This document shows positions 7,927 through 10,457 of a DNA stretch of 10,457 nt, in pieces. Every line of letters starts with the position of its first letter. Within the stretch, counting starts at the first letter, position 1. The stretch comes from Bacteroidota bacterium. GTDB lineage: Bacteria > Bacteroidota > Bacteroidia > Chitinophagales > LD1. A model generated the notes under the pieces. That model saw only the letters and a list, made by a program, of their open reading frames with translations. It was not told the origin of the DNA and ran no database searches. The translations under genes and the position numbers were made by a program. Where the stretch lies: positions 1-10,457 of the forward strand of contig PLSN01000362.1 in NCBI GenBank assembly GCA_003165135.1, in the 5' to 3' direction.

Positions 7927-7964
7927 AAAAATCCTATAATCTTTTAATCCGTAATAATCCTAGT
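7927..7964 (+). repeat. ATCC-rich ~34-bp element, copy C, overlapping a stop codon
   Basis: The element has ATC or ATCC words spaced 8-10 bases apart and ends in AATCCTAGT. It matches the copy at 8393-8425 at about 28 of 33 positions (one gap). Read on the minus strand it supplies the last codons of the GxxExxY gene, Thr-Arg-Ile-Ile-Thr-Asp, and its TAA at 7944-7946. The gene's 3' end is therefore inside the repeat. Confidence 0.75.
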
Positions 7965-8357
7965 CTTACTGTATTCTGCATTATCAGGATGTCTGGTATT
8001 ATACACCCGTTTATGCTCCATACTTTTACTTCCAAAATTTATTAACAATCCTAAAGGCATATTATACGCCTCCAGATAATTGATAGCCTGAGCAAGGTGG
8101 GCATCGTTCAAAACGGAAACAGCCTTTAATTCCAGCATGATTTTGTCTTCCACAAAAAAGTCCACCCTCCGCGTACCAATATCAATTCCTTCATAAAAAA
8201 TTGTCATTTCCAGCTCTCTGGCAAATGTCAAACGCTGTTTACTCATTTCAATATCTAATGCACGCTGATAAATGACTTCCTGAAATCCGCTACCCAGAGT
8301 TGTATGAACTTTCATGGCACATCCGATAATTTTATGCGTCAACTCCTCATGTTTCAT
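7944..8357 (-). CDS. GxxExxY family protein (PD-(D/E)XK nuclease-like)
   Basis: A 137-residue protein of the widespread GxxExxY family (TIGR04256, PDDEXK_3). The signature is G24-F-Q-E27-V-I-Y30, after the usual amphipathic start HKIIGCAMKVHTTLG. The nuclease-like core is Asp66 in RRVDFFVE, then Glu76-Leu-Lys78 in MLELKAV, with Gln90 in HLAQAINYL, which fits the D...ExK...Q pattern of PD-(D/E)XK enzymes. Catalysis and substrate are unknown for the family, so nuclease activity is inferred. Length is typical. ATG at 8357 is preceded by TTGAGG about 11 bases upstream, an acceptable ribosome binding site. The last six residues (TRIITD) and the stop are encoded within a flanking repeat, so this tail may be repeat-derived. 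It lies 73 bp after the DUF4290 gene and 150 bp before mfd on the same strand. Its repeat-flanked setting suggests an accessory insert, not a housekeeping gene. Confidence 0.9.
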   Translation of the reverse strand: MKHEELTHKIIGCAMKVHTTLGSGFQEVIYQRALDIEMSKQRLTFARELEMTIFYEGIDIGTRRVDFFVEDKIMLELKAVSVLNDAHLAQAINYLEAYNMPLGLLINFGSKSMEHKRVYNTRHPDNAEYSKTRIITD

Positions 8358-8392
8358 ATTATCTATACCTCAATTGACTTTAAAGTGAATTC

Positions 8393-8425
8393 ATCCTATT
8401 ATCCTTAAATCCCAAAAATCCTAGT
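8393..8425 (+). repeat. ATCC-rich ~34-bp element, copy D, upstream of the GxxExxY gene
   Basis: This copy has ATCC at about positions 1, 9, 17 and 26 of the element and ends AAAATCCTAGT, in the same orientation as 7927-7964. It fills most of the gap between the DUF4290 stop (8431-8433) and the GxxExxY start (8357), so the gene's promoter or leader must lie in or beside it. Its end merges into the palindrome at 8422-8433. Confidence 0.75.
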
Positions 8426-8433
8426 ACGTACTA
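8422..8433. other. 12-bp perfect palindrome at repeat boundary and stop codon
   Basis: TAGTACGTACTA reads the same on both strands. Its left part is the CTAGT end of repeat copy D, and its right three bases are the complement of the TAG stop of the DUF4290 gene. It may be a protein binding site, an insertion footprint or chance; the sequence shows only the symmetry. Confidence 0.6.
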
Positions 8434-9189
8434 TTTCGGCCCTTCATTAGGGTTTCTGGTTTTATTATACGGCTTACGGAAGTTATTATTATTGTTATTC
8501 CGGTTGTTGTTATTGTTGTTCCGGTTATTATTATTGTTATTCCGGTTGTTGTTATTGTTGTTCCGGTTATTGTTATTCCCTTTATTCTGGAACTGTCTTG
8601 GATTATTCTGGCGATTTGCACGTGAGAGTTCGCTGATGCTGTCCTCTACACTTAGGCTCAGTTCATCTTTAGAAATGATACGCAGGTCATTCTTGATGAT
8701 CTCGTCATTCGTATTTTCCTTGTTCCAGTTCTGGTAAGTCAGCTTCATGTAGTTGCCTATGCACTGCGCAAATGCTGCACGTTTCTCAGGGTCCTCTACT
8801 TTTTTGGCTTTCTCCACGAGCGCTATCACGTTCTTGCCATAATGGCGGAACTTGATTCTCGTCTGAGGGTATTCCAGCGGCTCAGGTTTCTCGATGATTT
8901 GAGATTTAGTGGTCTTCGGATACGGAGAGTCTACATCGAGCTTGAACTCGCTGATCATAAAGAGGTGGTCCCACAGTTTGTGGCGAAAGTCCTCGACATT
9001 GCGCAGGTGCGGGTTCAGCTGGCCCATCAGCTCGATGATCTCGAGGGCAGTCTGATTGCGGTGTGCGCGGTCTTCTATCTTCACACAGTTGTCTACTATG
9101 CGTTTCACGTGCCTGCCATATTCGGCGAGGGTGATTTTTTCTCTGGATGTATTATAGTCCATATTTGACAGATCTGGTTCTATGTTCAT
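8431..9189 (-). CDS. DUF4290 domain protein with Asn/Arg heptad-repeat tail
   Basis: A 252-residue protein whose residues ~10-185 match the DUF4290 family, which I know only from Bacteroidota. Recognisable parts are LAEYGRHVKRIVDNCV (21-36), FRHKLWDHLFMISEF (68-82) and RHYGKNVIALVEKA (115-128). The function is unknown. The domain looks helical and cytoplasmic, with no signal peptide or membrane segment. From residue 202 it changes to a low-complexity tail: Asn runs of four to six broken by Arg209, 216, 223 and 230, then FRKPYNKTR. Such a basic, Asn-rich tail could bind RNA or polyphosphate, but that is guesswork. The start at 9189 has GGAG about 9 bases upstream; a second Met at residue 10 is possible. 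From memory, this family often neighbours murA in Bacteroidota; murA is not here. It lies 176 bp downstream of uvrD with a probable terminator between. Confidence 0.88.
   Translation of the reverse strand: MNIEPDLSNMDYNTSREKITLAEYGRHVKRIVDNCVKIEDRAHRNQTALEIIELMGQLNPHLRNVEDFRHKLWDHLFMISEFKLDVDSPYPKTTKSQIIEKPEPLEYPQTRIKFRHYGKNVIALVEKAKKVEDPEKRAAFAQCIGNYMKLTYQNWNKENTNDEIIKNDLRIISKDELSLSVEDSISELSRANRQNNPRQFQNKGNNNNRNNNNNNRNNNNNNRNNNNNNRNNNNNNFRKPYNKTRNPNEGPK
8482..8577 (-). repeat. 21-bp tandem repeat encoding RNNNNNN heptads
   Basis: CCGG recurs at 8500, 8521, 8542 and 8563, exactly 21 bp apart, marking the Arg codon (CGG on the minus strand) of each heptad. The Asn codons alternate between AAC-rich and AAT-rich forms in successive units, so the true higher-order period is 42 bp. 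This suggests duplication of a two-heptad block. Copy-number change would keep the frame. Confidence 0.9.
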
Positions 9190-9365
9190 TTTTTGATCTC
9201 CACTCAGCCGCTCATACGAGCATACATAAAGTTTTAGGAGACATTTTTACTGAAATAAATAAATACTAAAAAGGCTGCCAAATGGCAGAATAAGTAAAGT
9301 AGTGAAGAGTAAGTGCAGATATCTGAAAATAAAGGACCAGGGATGGAGTAGGTCTTACCTTCAGA
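9190..9365 (-). other. Intergenic leader between uvrD and the DUF4290 gene
   Basis: These 176 bases hold no convincing ORF. They contain the GGAG of the DUF4290 gene near 9196-9199 and the weak terminator at 9268-9288. The DUF4290 promoter should lie in about 9200-9267. TATGTATG near 9227-9234 (minus strand) is one mismatch from TAnnTTTG, but no -33 box is clear. Confidence 0.4.
9268..9288 (-). terminator. Probable weak terminator after uvrD
   Basis: On the minus strand CTGCC-ATTT-GGCAG folds into a 5-bp stem, followed by CC and five T (9272-9268). It lies 78 bases past the uvrD stop codon. The stem is short, so read-through into the DUF4290 gene is likely. Confidence 0.4.
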
Positions 9366-10457
9366 TCAACTTAGGATCTTCAGCTTAGCAAATTTAAGCA
9401 TTATTTTCTTCTCCCCAAAATTAGGGAAAAAGATGGTCGCGATCTTATTGGTACCTGCACCTTCCATCGCGGTCACTTTGCCATCGCCAAACTTCTCATG
9501 GCGTACGTCCATGCCATTTTGTATAGTGAAAGCATCATCGGGTATAAATGGATCAGTGGATGTAATAACAGGCGTAGCAATAGGTTTAGGAGCGGGTTCT
9601 GGGTAGATACTTTTGCCCCAGCCCTCAAGCCGCTGGATAGGCTGCTGAGCCTTTGGCTGCTGTTGTCCGTACAGGCTCATGATATTCTCCGGTATCTCAT
9701 TGAGAAAGCGTGATGCCTCACTATACTGGATATTGCCATATTTATATCGGGAGGTAGCATAGGTGAGAAAAAGCTTTTTCTCCGCACGTGTGATCGCTAC
9801 ATAAAATAGCCGTCTTTCTTCCTCCAGATCTTCCTGCGAATACAAAGACTGCGATGAAGGAAACAAACCTTCCTCCATACCTGCTGCATATACCACCGGG
9901 AATTCAAGCCCTTTAGCGGAATGAATGGTCATCATCTTCACCGTGTCAATGTTATCTTTATCCTTGTCATCTCCCGTATACAAAGCCACATTCTGGAGAT
10001 ATGAACCCAATGTCCTGTCCTGCGCCAGTTCTTCATTTTCAGTCACTACATCTTCCTCCACGAACTCCTTGATACCATTGAGTAACTCCTGGATATTCTC
10101 ATAACGGGCGATGCCTTCGACTGTTTTGTCATTGTATAGTTCAGCGACAAGCTTTGTTGTTTTACCAATGTGAGATGCCAGATCGAAGGCGGTCTTTTCT
10201 TTTGACAAAGCCGCAAAAGACTTTATCATGATAACAAACTCATAGATGAGGTTCTTGGTACGAGATGGAAAATCATACAGGTCAATATTCTCCATCACAT
10301 CCCAAGGACGCTTATCTGTATTGGCTGCGAAAATAATGATCTTATCTACTGTAGTCTGTCCGATACCGCGCACAGGATAGTTGATCACACGTTTTAGCGC
10401 TTCCTCATCATAGTGATTGATGGCAAGCTTCATATATGCCAGCAAGTCTTTTATTTC
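9366..10457 (-). CDS. uvrD: UvrD/PcrA superfamily 1A DNA helicase, C-terminal half (5' partial)
   Basis: A 3'-5' DNA helicase for nucleotide excision and mismatch repair, also reported to pull back stalled RNA polymerase. The frame is open to the window edge and its first residues, EIKDLLAYMKL, are the conserved EIKDxLAY(L) motif in the middle of these proteins. It is therefore truncated by the window, not started at the in-frame TTG at 10445. The visible 363 residues are roughly half of a ~750-residue protein; Walker A and B lie outside. Visible are YPVRGIG (28-34) of domain 2B, helicase motif V (VKMMTIHSAKGLEFPVVY, 173-190) and motif VI (EEERRLFYVAITRAEKKL, 212-229). A Pro/Gln-rich linker (265-300) leads to a C-terminal Tudor-like domain (VRHEKFGDGKV to KFAKLKIL, 318-362) as in PcrA, which binds RNA polymerase. 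UvrD and PcrA are not separable here. It lies upstream of mfd on the same strand. Confidence 0.95.
   Translation of the reverse strand, partial: EIKDLLAYMKLAINHYDEEALKRVINYPVRGIGQTTVDKIIIFAANTDKRPWDVMENIDLYDFPSRTKNLIYEFVIMIKSFAALSKEKTAFDLASHIGKTTKLVAELYNDKTVEGIARYENIQELLNGIKEFVEEDVVTENEELAQDRTLGSYLQNVALYTGDDKDKDNIDTVKMMTIHSAKGLEFPVVYAAGMEEGLFPSSQSLYSQEDLEEERRLFYVAITRAEKKLFLTYATSRYKYGNIQYSEASRFLNEIPENIMSLYGQQQPKAQQPIQRLEGWGKSIYPEPAPKPIATPVITSTDPFIPDDAFTIQNGMDVRHEKFGDGKVTAMEGAGTNKIATIFFPNFGEKKIMLKFAKLKILS

Larger units (their letters stand above)
7861..8425 (-). mobile_element. Candidate repeat-bounded GxxExxY nuclease cassette
   Basis: The GxxExxY gene is enclosed by related ~34-bp elements at 7861-7896, 7927-7964 and 8393-8425, all ending in the word ATCCTAGT or its complement. 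The outer two plus-oriented copies are direct repeats; the leftmost is inverted. The ~565-bp block is AT-rich at its edges and lies between two housekeeping genes in the same orientation. No transposase and no clear target-site duplication are present, so mobility would need help from elsewhere or would be ancient. This is a hypothesis from layout. Confidence 0.35.

Noticed and set aside
7861..8425. CRISPR array
   Set aside because: The repeats are degenerate, differ in orientation, and enclose a gene instead of uniform spacers; no cas genes are present.
8492..8737. Plus-strand Leu/Phe-rich ORF
   Set aside because: It is the antisense shadow of the Asn/Arg repeat in the DUF4290 gene.
10443..10445. 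TTG as the true start of the helicase
   Set aside because: The frame continues upstream with conserved EIKD residues to the window edge, and the N-terminal helicase motifs must lie beyond it.

Overview
This window comes from a member of the Bacteroidota. The lineage markers are a type IX secretion (Por) C-terminal sorting domain on a secreted enzyme, a DUF4290 protein, signal peptides ending in S-A-Q or N-A-N, weak Shine-Dalgarno signals, and a PNGase F-like enzyme. Chitinophagia or Sphingobacteriia is a guess from protein style only.

Plus strand, 1-4345. The window opens inside a collagen-like gene: 63 Gly-X-Y triplets without one charged residue, then a 172-residue non-collagenous C-terminal domain (ends 1100). 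Eleven bases later comes a small exported protein built from a 26-residue tandem repeat, and a strong intrinsic terminator closes this pair. A DinB/YfiT-like putative metal-dependent protein follows (1501-2025). Next is a 737-residue secreted protein (2132-4345): an N-terminal half like Elizabethkingia PNGase F, then beta-sandwich/Ig-like modules and a T9SS type A tail. A hairpin terminator between 4345 and 4398 separates it from the convergent mfd.

Minus strand, 10457-4398. In transcription order these are the C-terminal half of a UvrD/PcrA helicase (partial, runs off the window), a DUF4290 protein with an Asn/Arg heptad tail, a small GxxExxY (PD-(D/E)XK-like) protein, and full-length Mfd. 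UvrD/PcrA and Mfd both act on stalled RNA polymerase or damaged DNA, so this half is largely DNA maintenance.

The most unusual part is 7861-8425. The GxxExxY gene is bracketed by three copies of a degenerate ~34-bp element made of ATCC/AATC words and ending in ATCCTAGT. Two copies are direct repeats on either side of the gene. The third is inverted and can pair with its neighbour into a long hairpin. One copy supplies the gene's last codons and stop; another ends in a 12-bp palindrome that contains the stop codon of the DUF4290 gene. This looks like a small repeat-bounded nuclease cassette set between housekeeping genes. Its mobility is inferred, not shown. All alignments and motif assignments were made by eye.
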